Positions 10,218 through 18,918 of a stretch of DNA of 64,000 bases are shown one piece after another (the first letter of the stretch is position 1; every line of letters starts with the position of its first letter). The stretch spans positions 3,720,001 to 3,784,000 of the forward strand of contig NZ_JBCNLP010000001.1 of assembly GCF_039595395.1 (NCBI RefSeq). The letters are read 5' to 3'. Under the pieces are notes generated by a model. That model worked only from the letters and a program-made list of their open reading frames with translations. It had not been told where the DNA came from and searched no databases. This DNA is from Novosphingobium sp. (GTDB taxonomy: Bacteria; Pseudomonadota; Alphaproteobacteria; Sphingomonadales; Sphingomonadaceae). A program made the translations under genes and the position numbers.

Positions 10218-11180
10218 TTGATAGAAGAATTTCCAAATCAGCCGACAGGATCGGCGACTGGAGGGGAGTTTGGCAGGCCAACGGCCAACACGCGCCGCCC
10301 CCGCCGCTGGTCGTTGCTGATCCTGACCATGCTGGCCGGTTTCGGCGCCGGAGCCGTGGCCATGGGCGAGGTCGCCCATCAGGGCTGGCTGGTGCCCTTC
10401 GGCATCGCCCCGTGGAGCTTCACCCCGCAGCCGGTGACCCTGCCCACCCCGCCCCAGCCCTCCTCCGCCGCCCTTGCCCAGACGCAGGGCGCCATGGAAA
10501 CGCGCGTCGCCGAGCTGGAGCAGAAGCTCGACAAGCTCGACCTTGAAGCCGCCGCCGCCTCGGGCAATGCCGCCCGCGCCGAGGCGCTGCTGGTGGCCTT
10601 CGCCACGCGGCGCCTGGTGCAGCGCGGCGCTCCGCTGGGCTACCTTGAGGATCAGCTCAAGCTGCGCTTTGGCGCTGCCCAGCCCGATGCGGTCGCCACC
10701 GTCATCAACTTCGCTCACGACCCTGTCACGCTCGACCGGCTGACCGCCCGGCTTGAGGCTTTGGGCCCGATGCTGGCCAAGGCACCGCCCACCGAAGGCG
10801 GCTGGAACCGGATCAAGCGCGAACTCTCCGACCTGTTCGTGCTGCGCCACGAAAGCACCTCGGCCGCGCCCGACCCGCGCCTGCGGCTGGACCACGCCCG
10901 CGTGGCCCTGCAGGAAGGCAAGGTGGAAGACGCCATCGCCGACGTGCGCCTGATGCCCGGCGCCGCGCTGGCACAGGAATGGATCACCCAGACGCAGCGC
11001 TACGACACGGTGCAGCGCGCGCTGGACGCCATCGAGACCACCGCTTTGCTGGAGCCCAAGACGCTGCATGATGGCGCCGGGCGCGAGATCGCTCAGCCCA
11101 GCCCCTTGGAAACGCCGGGCGCTTCGGCCTCGGGAACGCCCAGCCCGGTACCGGCGCCTGAGGCGAGTGGGGACCTTTAA
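10218..11180 (+). CDS. Mitofilin/HemX-like inner-membrane protein
   Basis: The protein of about 320 residues has a cytoplasmic proline-rich N-terminus and one membrane segment (WSLLILTMLAGFGAGAVAMG). A predicted coiled coil follows (METRVAELEQKLDKLDLEAA). A helical C-terminal region contains RLRLDHARVALQEGKVEDAI. Proteins of this build follow hemC-hemD in many Alphaproteobacteria and are compared with mitofilin (COG4223) or HemX; their biochemical role is unclear. I choose a TTG at 10218-10220, 5 bp after the hemD stop, over an in-frame ATG at 10179 inside hemD. Element copy B lies just after the stop. Confidence 0.72.
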   Translation: MIEEFPNQPTGSATGGEFGRPTANTRRPRRWSLLILTMLAGFGAGAVAMGEVAHQGWLVPFGIAPWSFTPQPVTLPTPPQPSSAALAQTQGAMETRVAELEQKLDKLDLEAAAASGNAARAEALLVAFATRRLVQRGAPLGYLEDQLKLRFGAAQPDAVATVINFAHDPVTLDRLTARLEALGPMLAKAPPTEGGWNRIKRELSDLFVLRHESTSAAPDPRLRLDHARVALQEGKVEDAIADVRLMPGAALAQEWITQTQRYDTVQRALDAIETTALLEPKTLHDGAGREIAQPSPLETPGASASGTPSPVPAPEASGDL

Positions 11181-11195
11181 GGTAAGAAGGACAAA

Positions 11196-11393
11196 GCGAG
11201 GGGGTTACCCCCTCGCGCTCCCATGACGTCTTCCGACGAAGCGTTAGTGGTGCCCGATCCTTGCGCCCAACCTATCCGCCCCGCAGGGAACCAACTGCCT
11301 CCGGCGGTGGGACGTTTGCGCTTGGCTATCCCCTCCCGCCTCCTCCGTGTCGGGAGACGTAACGGGGGTGCAGGGGGCGTAACGCCCCCTGCT
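11196..11393. repeat. Hairpin-ended intergenic element, copy B (diverged)
   Basis: Copy B occupies the gap between the convergent mitofilin-like and UbiH-like genes. The left end is the stem GCGAGGGGGTTACCCCCTCGC, then GCTCCCATGACGTCTTCCGACG as in the other copies. The right end has the same layout with different bases: TCGGGAGACGTAACGGGGG followed by the stem GCAGGGGGCGTAACGCCCCCTGC shape (11373-11393). The central GCCGCAGGC core is degraded to CCGCAGGG. Both ends resemble the GACGTCTTCCGACG-type end, so this may be a fusion of two elements. Confidence 0.65.
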
Positions 11394-11403
11394 TATTCCT
11401 TCT

Positions 11404-12663
11404 TCAAGCCTGCAAGATCGAAGGCAACTTCCCACTCATCCCGCGCGCCTCATTCATAAAGAAGCGCTTCAGGGTCGGCATACGCTGCACCGCCCCCATC
11501 CCCAGACGACGCACCGCGCTGGCCGTGCGGCCCGGCACGCCGAAGAGGCGCACGATGCCGTCCATCACGCTCATGGTGGTGAAATTGTCCAGCGCGCGCC
11601 AGTTCTCGTAGCGCTTGAGCAATTGCGCATCGCCCGGCTCCAGACCGAGGCGCATGCCATCGGCCAGCACTTCCACCAGCGCGCCCACGTCGCGCAGGCC
11701 CAGGTTCAGCCCCTGCCCGGCGATGGGGTGCATGCCATGGGCCGCGTCACCCACCAGCGCGAGGCGGTGGCCGGTGATGCGCGTGGCGTTCTGATAGGAC
11801 AACGGATAGGACATGCGCGGGGCGCTCAGTTCCACCTTGCCGTAGAGGCCATCCATCCGCTTGGAGACTTCGGCGACAAAGGCGGCGTCGCTCATGCCGA
11901 TCACGCCCTTGGCGTCCTTTTCGGGGACGGTCCAAACCAGAGCGCTGCGGTGGCGACCATCGGGCAGGTCGCGCAGGGGCAGCAGGGCAAAGGGCCCGGC
12001 GGAGTAGAAGATTTCCCACGCCACGCCTTCATGCGGCTTTTCGTGTGTCAGGCCGGTGACGATGGCGCGGTGGCTGTAGTCCCATGAGACCAGCCCGATG
12101 CCATCCTCGTCACGGCTGGGCGAGCGGCGGCCTTCGGCGCCGATCAGCAGGCTGCCCTTGACCACGCGGCCATCGTTCAACGTCACGGCCACGCCATGGT
12201 CGCCACGCTCGCGCTTCACCGCTTCCACTTTCGTGTGCCAGGCGATGTTGATTTCGTGGCGGGCGGCCTCGAACAGAGCGAGGCGGATGTCGCGGTTGGC
12301 GAACATGCGGCCCAGCGTGCCTTCATCGGGCTTGGGGCGGAAGTCGATGCGGCCGGGGCGCATGGCATCGGTGACGGCGATGGATTCGATGGGGCAGCCC
12401 AGATCCTTGAGTGCCTCTTCCAGGCCGATATGGCGGAACAGGTTCCAGCTCGCCGAGGAAATCGCCGAGGCGCGGCCATCGGCACCCTCGGCGGTGAGGT
12501 CGGCGGGGTCGGCGCGTTCGATCACATGGCTGGTGATGCCATTGCGCGCGGCGGCCAGCGCCAGCGTCATACCCACCAGCCCGCCGCCCAGGATGACCAG
12601 ATCGCGGTGATCCCCCAAATCCTGATACTGACCGGTCGGGCTCTCAGTGTTCGCAGTGCTCAT
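11404..12663 (-). CDS. UbiH/UbiF/VisC-family FAD monooxygenase (ubiquinone biosynthesis)
   Basis: This 419-residue flavoprotein begins with the FAD-binding motif LVILGGGLVGMTLALAAARN. It holds the second FAD signature LALVGDAAHGMHPIAGQGLN with the GD and AGQG residues typical of the UbiH/COQ6 hydroxylases, and GRASAISSASWNLFRHIGL near the N-terminus. The family hydroxylates the aromatic ring of ubiquinone precursors at the inner membrane. Which ring position is modified cannot be told, since alphaproteobacterial homologues differ in regiospecificity. I start at ATG 12663, preceded by AAGGGAG at good spacing, rather than 12 codons earlier. Copy B lies downstream and a PafA-type gene upstream. 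Confidence 0.88.
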   Translation of the reverse strand: MSTANTESPTGQYQDLGDHRDLVILGGGLVGMTLALAAARNGITSHVIERADPADLTAEGADGRASAISSASWNLFRHIGLEEALKDLGCPIESIAVTDAMRPGRIDFRPKPDEGTLGRMFANRDIRLALFEAARHEINIAWHTKVEAVKRERGDHGVAVTLNDGRVVKGSLLIGAEGRRSPSRDEDGIGLVSWDYSHRAIVTGLTHEKPHEGVAWEIFYSAGPFALLPLRDLPDGRHRSALVWTVPEKDAKGVIGMSDAAFVAEVSKRMDGLYGKVELSAPRMSYPLSYQNATRITGHRLALVGDAAHGMHPIAGQGLNLGLRDVGALVEVLADGMRLGLEPGDAQLLKRYENWRALDNFTTMSVMDGIVRLFGVPGRTASAVRRLGMGAVQRMPTLKRFFMNEARGMSGKLPSILQA

Positions 12664-12717
12664 GGCCACTCCCTTAGGAGATGAAGCGCTTACAGCCAAC
12701 CTGTGTTTGGGGCTTTG

Positions 12718-14442
12718 CTACTTTGGCACGCAGGAGTTACCCGGCCCGCCATCGATATCCAGACAGCGGCCATCGAAAGCCCCCTGCGGCACCTTCAGCC
12801 CGATCAGCGCGGCCAGCGTGGGGGCGATGTCCACCGTCTCCACCGGCTGGGGCTGCTCCATGCCGGGCAGGCCCTTGCGCCAGAACAGCAGAGGCACGCG
12901 GCGGTCGTAATCATAGGGGCTGCCATGGGTGGCGGTGTAGCCGGGGCGCGCCGCGATGATCGGCACCACCGCGCGGTTGAGCATCACATAGACATCGCCG
13001 GTCCGCTCGGGATCGAAGGAGGCGCGGGCGCGCTCCCGCATCGTCCAGTCCTGAGGGTTGGCGGCGGGCAAGGGCGTGCGGGCGATCTCGTCCTTGGTGA
13101 AGACATTGGCCACCTGCGGATGGGCCTTCAGCAGCGCCACGAGCAGCGTCTCCACCTTCTCGCGCTGGCCGGGCGTGAGATCGTGACTGATGTAATAATC
13201 GCCAAAGGGCCCGTCGGCGCGGATGATCGGGGTTTCGGATTTGAGGCCTAGCTTTGCCGCGATCACCGCCGAAAGCCTGTTGGGCGCCAGCGCCACATCG
13301 ACATGGCCCGCGCGCGGCAGGCCTTGCTCGACAAGGCGCTCGGGCGTGTCGAGCCCGCCATGGTCGGCCGAGAGCATCACCGCATAATCCAGCCCCATCG
13401 CATCGAGCCGGTTGAAAAACGCTCCCAACTGCGAATCGAGCTGCGCCATCTGCACGCACATTTCCACGCCCTCGCTGCCATAGGCGTGGCCAATGTAATC
13501 GGTGGCCGAGAGGCTGACCGAGAGCAGATCGGTGGCATCGCGCTTGCCCAGCGCCATATCGCTGGTGAGCCGCGCCGCCAGATCGAGCGTCGCCCCATCC
13601 ATGCGCGGCGAGGCGCGGAAGGTATCGGGCATGCCCTTCTCGACGGTGAAGCGCGTGGTGCCCACCACGGCCTCACCCGCCTCGATGGCGCGGTCGCGCG
13701 GCTGGCACCATGCGGGGATCGGCAGTTCGGGCGCGCCGCTGGCGATCAGCGCGGCGGCGGTGGCGTTTTCGGCCACGGCAGCGGGGGCCAGTTCGCGGCC
13801 CCGGAAGGTGGTGAAGGCGCCGCCCTTCCACCAATAGCCCTCGTCGATGGTGTGGCCGCCCATCATCACCACGGCGCGGTCCTTGGCCGAAACCGCGACA
13901 TTGCGCGTGGCCAGATTGGCGGCTTTCATCCGCTCACCCAAGGTGGGCACGCGCAGATGCACCGCCGAGACCACCGGGTCCTCCACCGAGGATTGCGGGT
14001 CTTTCTCATCCTCGGCGCAATAGACGCGCTTGTCGGCGCGCTTGGCGTCCAGATCGAACCAGTTGTTGGCGATGATGCCGGTGCGGCTCGGGTGAGCGCC
14101 CGTCAGCAGCGTGGAATGGCCGGGGCAGGTTTCGGTGGCGGCGTGGCTCTGGAAGGCGCTGGGGAAGACCGCGCCTTGCGTCAGCCGCGCGAGGCCGCCG
14201 GTGAAATGCTGGCGGTATTGCGCGAAAAGGTCGGCGGAAAACTGGTCGATGGAGATCGCCACCACCAGTTTCGGCGGCGCGGTGGGTTCGGGCGCGGAGG
14301 CGCTTTGGGCGACCGGCGTGGAATGCGGATGATCCTGCGAGCACCCCGCCAGTGCGGCCAGAAAAGCCAGCGCGGCAGCCCCTTTGCGCAGGCCAAGGGC
14401 ACGGTGCGCCGAAGAAAAACCTAGTGAGGCGATAGGATACAC
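12718..14442 (-). CDS. PafA-type alkaline phosphatase, predicted lipoprotein
   Basis: The protein belongs to the alkaline phosphatase superfamily. It shows VVAISIDQFSADLFAQYRQH (metal-binding Asp) and ATETCPGHSTLLTGAHPSRT, where the Thr of ETCPGHST is the likely nucleophile as in PafA. It also has VMLSADHGGLDTPE and YTATHGSPYDYDRRVPLLFW with metal-binding Asp and His. The expected activity is periplasmic phosphate monoester or diester hydrolysis. I choose GTG 14440-14442, which follows AAGGAAAG by a few bases, giving 574 residues. This start puts a lipoprotein signal at residues 15-34 ending in LAGC with Cys34. Longer in-frame extensions would overlap dsbD on the other strand and lack a signal. 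dsbD is divergent. Confidence 0.87.
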   Translation of the reverse strand: MYPIASLGFSSAHRALGLRKGAAALAFLAALAGCSQDHPHSTPVAQSASAPEPTAPPKLVVAISIDQFSADLFAQYRQHFTGGLARLTQGAVFPSAFQSHAATETCPGHSTLLTGAHPSRTGIIANNWFDLDAKRADKRVYCAEDEKDPQSSVEDPVVSAVHLRVPTLGERMKAANLATRNVAVSAKDRAVVMMGGHTIDEGYWWKGGAFTTFRGRELAPAAVAENATAAALIASGAPELPIPAWCQPRDRAIEAGEAVVGTTRFTVEKGMPDTFRASPRMDGATLDLAARLTSDMALGKRDATDLLSVSLSATDYIGHAYGSEGVEMCVQMAQLDSQLGAFFNRLDAMGLDYAVMLSADHGGLDTPERLVEQGLPRAGHVDVALAPNRLSAVIAAKLGLKSETPIIRADGPFGDYYISHDLTPGQREKVETLLVALLKAHPQVANVFTKDEIARTPLPAANPQDWTMRERARASFDPERTGDVYVMLNRAVVPIIAARPGYTATHGSPYDYDRRVPLLFWRKGLPGMEQPQPVETVDIAPTLAALIGLKVPQGAFDGRCLDIDGGPGNSCVPK

Positions 14443-14551
14443 AGAGCTTTCCTTGCAAAATTCTGGCGACGACGGCACATGCGTGCCATCATATGCATGA
14501 CAGGGTGATGTTTCGCCCGTGCGAAAGCGCCTTGCCTGTCCGGAGTTCCCC

Positions 14552-16693
14552 ATGCCAGTCCGCCTGCCCCGACGCCACCCCATCCTGCCGGTTTCGTTGA
14601 AAACTCTGATAAAACTGCTGATGGCAGAATTGATGGCGCTGCTGGCGTTCGGCTGGGCATCGCTCGCCCCCGCGCAACCGGTGCAGGGCGGGCCCACCCA
14701 TATCGCCGCCGCCCTGGTGGCAGAGGGCAGCACCGTCCAGCCCGGCAAGCCAACGACTCTGGCGCTGGAGATGCACCCCACGCAAGGCTGGCATGGCTAT
14801 TGGCTCAATCCGGGCGATGCCGGGCTGGGGCTGCAACTGACATGGCATCTGCCGGCCGGGGCCAGCGCGGGCACGCCGCAATATCCGGTGCCCGAAACGC
14901 TGGTGGTCAGTGGCCTGATGAACCATGTCTATCAGTCCGACTATGCGCTGCTGATCCCCTTCACCGTGCCCGCCGACGCCAAGCCCGGCACCACGCTGCC
15001 CGTCTCGGTCAAGGCCGAATGGCTGGCCTGCACCGAACAGATCTGCGTGCCCGAAAGCGCCAATCTGTCGACCATGCTGAAGGTTTCGGCCTTCCCCGCA
15101 CAGCATGATGCGCGCTTCGATGCATGGCGCGCCAAGCTGCCCGCCCCGCTGGGCGCTCAGGCGCATATCGCGGTGCAGGGCGACACGCTGCGCCTGGGCA
15201 TCCCCTTCCCCGCCAGCGCCACGCTGGAGCGTCCGCATGTCTTCTCGGCTGACGAACGCGCTATCGATTATGCCGCGCCTCAGGGCTTCGCGCGTTCGGG
15301 TGACACGCTGGTCGTCACGCTGAAGCGCGCGCCGGGTGCTGCCGCCGATCCGGCTTCGTTTAATGCCGTGCTGCGCCTCAACCGCAATGGCGACGGTGTG
15401 ACCATCGCCGCCGTCCCCGGCGCCGTGCCCACCGACGGCACGCCCATCGAGACCGCCGCCACCGATGCCCCGCCCAAGCCCTCGCCGCTACCCTTGCTGG
15501 TGCTGGCGGCGATCGCGGGCGGGTTGCTCCTCAACATCATGCCCTGCGTCTTCCCGATCCTCAGCCTCAAGGCGCTGAGCCTCGCCCGTGCGGGCGAGAG
15601 CGAGGCCGAGGCGCGCGTCGAGGGCCTCGCCTATTCGGCTGGCGTCATCGTCACCTGCGCCGCGCTGGGCGCGCTGCTGCTGGCCCTGCGCGCGGGCGGT
15701 CAGCAGGTGGGCTGGGCCTTCCAGTTGCAGGAGCCCGGCGTAGTCGCCGCGCTGCTGCTGCTGGCCGTGGCAATCACCGCCAATCTGCTGGGCCTGTTCG
15801 AGTTCCTGACCCCCAGCTTCGCCTCGCAGGGCGGCGCGCTGCCCGGCAAGCGCAACACCGCGCGCGGCGCCTTCGTCACCGGGCTGCTGGCCGCTTTCGT
15901 GGCCACCCCCTGCACCGGGCCCTTTATGGCGGGCGCGATGGGCGCGGCGGTGCTGCTGCCCTTTGCCCCGGCAATGCTGCTGTTCGTGGCGCTGGGCTTC
16001 GGCATTGCGCTGCCCTTCCTCGCCATCGCCTATATCCCCGCGCTGCGCCGCGCCCTGCCCAAGCCCGGCCCATGGATGAACTGGTTCAAGAAGGCCATGG
16101 CCGTGCCGATGGGCCTGACCGCGCTGGGCCTGTTCTGGCTGGCCAGCCGCCTGGGTGGCTACAGCTTCGCGGGCGCCAGCCTGGTCTTCGCCATCGTGCT
16201 GATCGCGATCCTGGCGCATCTGGGCCGCACCCAGCGCGTCACGCTGGGCGGCGGGCGCCGCGCCATCGGCCTGATCGCGTTGCTCGGCCTGTGCGCCGCG
16301 GTCGTCCTGCCGCGCACCGTCCACGCCCCCAGCGCCGAGGCCGAGGGCCTGCTGCCCACCCAGCCCTTCAGCCAGCAGGCGCTGGATCAGGCGCTGGCGC
16401 AGGGCCACCCTGTCTTCGCCTATTTCACCGCCGACTGGTGCCTTTCCTGCAAGGTCAACGAGCGCGTCGCCATCGAGCGCGAATCCACCCGCGACGCCTT
16501 CGCCAAGGCCGGCGTCGTCGTGCTGAAAGGCGACTGGACCCGCCGCGATCCGGCCATCACCCGCTATCTGACCACGCGCGGCGCGGCGGGCGTGCCGCTC
16601 TATGTCTGGTACGGTCGCGGGGCGGCATCCGCACCCCAGAGCCTGCCTCAGGTGCTGACGCCCAAGACCCTGCCGGAGCTGGCGTCGCGGTAA
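14552..16693 (+). CDS. dsbD: Thiol:disulfide interchange protein DsbD
   Basis: DsbD carries electrons from cytoplasmic thioredoxin across the inner membrane to periplasmic thiol proteins, including those that mature c-type cytochromes. From ATG 14552 it has 713 residues. A signal peptide is followed by an N-terminal immunoglobulin-like domain with WLACTEQICVPESANL (two cysteines). The central membrane domain has NIMPCVFPILSLKAL and VATPCTGPFMAGA (one redox cysteine in each), and the C-terminal thioredoxin domain has FTADWCLSCKVNE with the CxxC pair. All expected cysteines are present. The position beside the cbb3 oxidase genes, whose CcoO and CcoP need haem c attachment, fits its role. An ATG 11 codons upstream is possible. 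Confidence 0.96.
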   Translation: MPVRLPRRHPILPVSLKTLIKLLMAELMALLAFGWASLAPAQPVQGGPTHIAAALVAEGSTVQPGKPTTLALEMHPTQGWHGYWLNPGDAGLGLQLTWHLPAGASAGTPQYPVPETLVVSGLMNHVYQSDYALLIPFTVPADAKPGTTLPVSVKAEWLACTEQICVPESANLSTMLKVSAFPAQHDARFDAWRAKLPAPLGAQAHIAVQGDTLRLGIPFPASATLERPHVFSADERAIDYAAPQGFARSGDTLVVTLKRAPGAAADPASFNAVLRLNRNGDGVTIAAVPGAVPTDGTPIETAATDAPPKPSPLPLLVLAAIAGGLLLNIMPCVFPILSLKALSLARAGESEAEARVEGLAYSAGVIVTCAALGALLLALRAGGQQVGWAFQLQEPGVVAALLLLAVAITANLLGLFEFLTPSFASQGGALPGKRNTARGAFVTGLLAAFVATPCTGPFMAGAMGAAVLLPFAPAMLLFVALGFGIALPFLAIAYIPALRRALPKPGPWMNWFKKAMAVPMGLTALGLFWLASRLGGYSFAGASLVFAIVLIAILAHLGRTQRVTLGGGRRAIGLIALLGLCAAVVLPRTVHAPSAEAEGLLPTQPFSQQALDQALAQGHPVFAYFTADWCLSCKVNERVAIERESTRDAFAKAGVVVLKGDWTRRDPAITRYLTTRGAAGVPLYVWYGRGAASAPQSLPQVLTPKTLPELASR

Positions 16694-16705
16694 AAAATCC
16701 GGCGT

Positions 16706-16721
16706 CTTGATCGCGATCAAG
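16706..16721 (+). promoter_or_regulatory. Perfect FNR box with no coding gene behind it
   Basis: CTTGATCGCGATCAAG is a perfect 16-bp palindrome containing TTGAT-N4-ATCAA, the consensus for FNR-type regulators. TAGGAC at 16743-16748 is a plausible -10 hexamer. With the box centre at 16713.5 a class II activated start would fall near 16755. The site lies after the dsbD stop and before no coding gene on either strand. I connect it to the small RNA candidate that follows. Confidence 0.72.
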
Positions 16722-16754
16722 GTCGGCGCTCCGGCGTCGGCCTAGGACCATCTC

Positions 16755-16922
16755 ACGCATGGCGGAGGCGTCACCCGGCAAGTCCGCCTGCCACGATGGG
16801 GGCCTCGGATCGGGGGTTCCGGACAGAGGGGCCTCGGCCTCAAGCGTCCCCATCGTTCCTTCCTCGTGAAGGATTTCTCCCCAACTTTCAGGGCGGCTGC
16901 TTTCGGGTGGCCGCCTTTTTTT
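16755..16922 (+). ncRNA. Candidate FNR-controlled small RNA
   Basis: No reading frame worth calling occupies this stretch, yet it is bounded by an activator box placed at -41.5 and by a strong intrinsic terminator, giving about 168 nt. Stems seen by eye are GGCGGA (16761-16766) with TCCGCC (16783-16788); CGATGGGG (16794-16801) with CCCCATCG (16848-16855); and TCCTTC (16857-16862) with GAAGGA (16868-16873) around a five-base loop. An unpaired UUUCUCCCCAACUUUCA (16874-16890) separates the last stem from the terminator and could pair with Shine-Dalgarno sequences. The layout is like FnrS of E. coli in logic, not in sequence. I could not match it to a known RNA family. The 5' end is inferred. Confidence 0.6.
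16892..16922 (+). terminator. Intrinsic terminator of the candidate small RNA
   Basis: GGCGGC (16892-16897) pairs with GCCGCC (16910-16915) and is followed directly by seven T (16916-16922). The hairpin plus T-run is strong and strand-specific for the plus strand. It stands 200 bp past the dsbD stop, too far to be the natural dsbD terminator, which supports a separate transcript. Confidence 0.8.
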
Positions 16923-16950
16923 GGGCGATTTTCGAAGAAGGGAAAGAGAA

Positions 16951-17166
16951 GATGCGAGGGCAATCGCCCTCGCGCTCCCTTTAATGTCAGCGTGGGCGCT
17001 ACGGGTTCGGCCTTGCGCCCAGTTTGCCGCGCCGCAGGCAGGAATTTGATGCCTGCGGCGCCTTAGGTGACGCAGTTGGAGAGCCAGAGCGCGCCAGTTC
17101 GGTGCCACTGCCCCATCGTCGGAAGACGTCATGGGAGCGCGAGGGGGTAACCCCCTCGCATCTTCC
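16951..17166 (+). repeat. Hairpin-ended intergenic element, copy C
   Basis: The left end is GATGCGAGGGCAATCGCCCT followed by CGCGCTCCC. The core GCGCCGCAGGC pairs with GCCTGCGGCGC between about 17029 and 17062. The right end is CGTCGGAAGACGTCATGGGA, then GCGCGAGGGGGTAACCCCCT and CGCATCTTCC. It lies between the small RNA candidate and the 3' end of the hypothetical gene on the opposite strand, so again at convergent transcripts. With the RNA candidate it accounts for the 473 bp gap 16694-17166. Confidence 0.85.
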
Positions 17167-17514
17167 TTACTTACTGTCTTCCGCCGCCAACCGATCCAGC
17201 CAAGCCCGCGCCTGCTTCGGCTCGCCCACCGCGTTGGATGCCACAGGCCCGCGCGCTGCCAGAAATTCGCGATGCAGCTCGAAGGGCTCCAGAAACAGCG
17301 TCTCGCGCGCTTCGTCGATGCTGTGGGCCAGATCCTCCAGCGCCTCAATGGTCGGGGCGACTGCCTTGCGCGCAACCTTGTCGGCACGGTGGTCGAAGAG
17401 GCCCCATTGGCCTGCTGCGGTAACTTTCAGAGCCTCGATCAGGGCAGCACGATAGTCCGCCTCCCAGTCGATGCGTTGCTTGTCGAGGCGGTCGAGACGA
17501 TCAGCTTTGGCCAT
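17167..17514 (-). CDS. Hypothetical protein
   Basis: This 115-residue, soluble, charged protein is predicted to be mostly helical. Visible stretches include RIDWEADYRAALIEALKVTA, AGQWGLFDHRADK and ALEDLAHSIDEARETLFLEP. It has no signal, membrane segment or cysteine, and I do not recognise the family. Codon use and composition match the neighbours, so it looks like a real gene. It is read in the same direction as hemN, 35 bp downstream of the hemN stop, and could be cotranscribed with it. Its own 3' end abuts element copy C. Confidence 0.6.
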   Translation of the reverse strand: MAKADRLDRLDKQRIDWEADYRAALIEALKVTAAGQWGLFDHRADKVARKAVAPTIEALEDLAHSIDEARETLFLEPFELHREFLAARGPVASNAVGEPKQARAWLDRLAAEDSK

Positions 17515-17549
17515 GGGGGCGTTCTAGCCAAGGCGACGCGGCGGTCAAC

Positions 17550-18884
17550 CTACACCGCCGAACTGAACCGCCTCGTGTTGTCCTGCCGATAGGGATCGAA
17601 GATCGCCGCGATGCTGCGCGCATAAGGCAGGCCACCGGGCAGCATGGTGAGCAGGCCCGCCTCCACATCGACAAGGCCACGCTCCATAAAAGGCGCGAGG
17701 GCGGCGGCATGCGCCATGGCCAGATCGCCGCCGATGCCGGCACGGCCATGGCAAAGGATCTGCTCGATGAGGACGCCCAGAGCGCGGTCGGCGTCGGAGC
17801 GCAGGATACCATGGCCACCGGTCAGCCGGTCCTGCGAGAGCAGCATGCGGTAACGCCCGGCGTTCTTCTCGTTCTGGATCAGGACGTTCGGAAAACTGGA
17901 GATCGCCGAGGCGCCCAGCCCGATCAGCACCGGCGCGGTATCATCGGTAAAGCCCTGGAAGTTGCGATGCAGCCGACCGTTCAGTGTGGCTTGCGCCATC
18001 GGATCACCGGGCCGCGCGAAGTGGTCGAAACCAACGGGGCGATAGCCTGCTTCTACAAGATAGGCATAGCCGCGCGCGGCCATGGTGAAACGCTCGTCCT
18101 GACCCGGTAAGGCGCTGGCATCGATGCGACGCTGGCGCGGCAGCAGATGCGGCACATGGGCATAGCCGAAGAGCGCCACACGATCCGCGCCAAGCTCCGC
18201 CGTGCGGGCCAGAGAGGCTTCCAGATCGCTCCATGTCTGGCCCGGCAGCCCATACATCAGATCGTAATTCAGCGAGGTGACGCCCGCCTCGCGCAGCATA
18301 TCGGTGACCCTCTCGATCACCCTGTCGCTCTGCACGCGGCCGATGGCGGCCTGCAGGCGCGGGGCGAAGGTCTGCACGCCGAGGCTGGCGCGGCTGACGC
18401 CCACCGCGCTCATCGCCTGCGCCCAGTCGCGGGTCATGGTGCGCGGATCGAGTTCGATCGACCACACCGGATCGGCCAGCGAAAAGTGCAGCGTGATCGC
18501 ATCGACCAGCCGCACAAATTGGGTGGGGCTGATGGCGTTGGGGCTGCCTCCACCGAAGGCCACGCGCTTGACCTTCACCCGGCCATCGAGCCTTGCGCCG
18601 ATCAGCGCGATCTCTCGCGCCAGCGCATCGAGGTAGGATGTCAGCCGCCCCTGCCGGTTCGCCGCGCCCGTGTTGCAGCCGCAATACCAGCAGATCTGCT
18701 CGCAATAGGGGATGTGAAGATAGAGCGAAATCTCACCCGAGGTTTCATCGAGCGCCTCCCCCAATGCAGCGCCATTGTCTTTGGCCCCCAGAGGCGCGAA
18801 TTCCGCCGCCGTGGGAAAGCTGGTGTAGCGCGGCACAGGTCGCGCCAGCAGATCGGGGTGATAGGGCCAGACAAGCATCGTCAT
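17550..18884 (-). CDS. hemN: Oxygen-independent coproporphyrinogen III oxidase
   Basis: HemN is a radical SAM enzyme that converts coproporphyrinogen III to protoporphyrinogen IX without oxygen. The signature HIPYCEQICWYCGCN supplies the CxxxCxxC cysteines (C61, C65, C68) for the 4Fe-4S cluster, plus the extra C70 known from HemN. KVKRVAFGGGSPNAISPTQF follows. I start at ATG 18884 (MTMLVWPY), preceded by AGAAGGGA, giving 444 residues, typical for HemN. An FNR-like site lies 35-48 bp upstream of this ATG. The gene is downstream of ccoS and the Cys-rich ORF on the same strand, coupling haem supply to the cbb3 oxidase under low oxygen. Confidence 0.96.
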   Translation of the reverse strand: MTMLVWPYHPDLLARPVPRYTSFPTAAEFAPLGAKDNGAALGEALDETSGEISLYLHIPYCEQICWYCGCNTGAANRQGRLTSYLDALAREIALIGARLDGRVKVKRVAFGGGSPNAISPTQFVRLVDAITLHFSLADPVWSIELDPRTMTRDWAQAMSAVGVSRASLGVQTFAPRLQAAIGRVQSDRVIERVTDMLREAGVTSLNYDLMYGLPGQTWSDLEASLARTAELGADRVALFGYAHVPHLLPRQRRIDASALPGQDERFTMAARGYAYLVEAGYRPVGFDHFARPGDPMAQATLNGRLHRNFQGFTDDTAPVLIGLGASAISSFPNVLIQNEKNAGRYRMLLSQDRLTGGHGILRSDADRALGVLIEQILCHGRAGIGGDLAMAHAAALAPFMERGLVDVEAGLLTMLPGGLPYARSIAAIFDPYRQDNTRRFSSAV

Positions 18885-18918
18885 GCATCCCTTCTGCCAG
18901 ACTCGCGGCGCGCCATCC

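Noticed and set aside
12724..12739. TGGCACGCAGGAGTTA as sigma-54 promoter
   Set aside because: The -24 element is present but the -12 GC is absent, and it lies at the 3' end of the PafA-type gene pointing into it.
16742..16963. Minus-strand frame of 73 codons over the small RNA candidate
   Set aside because: It has no ribosome binding site or family match and crosses both the terminator hairpin and the repeat element; the structural signals on the plus strand explain the sequence better.
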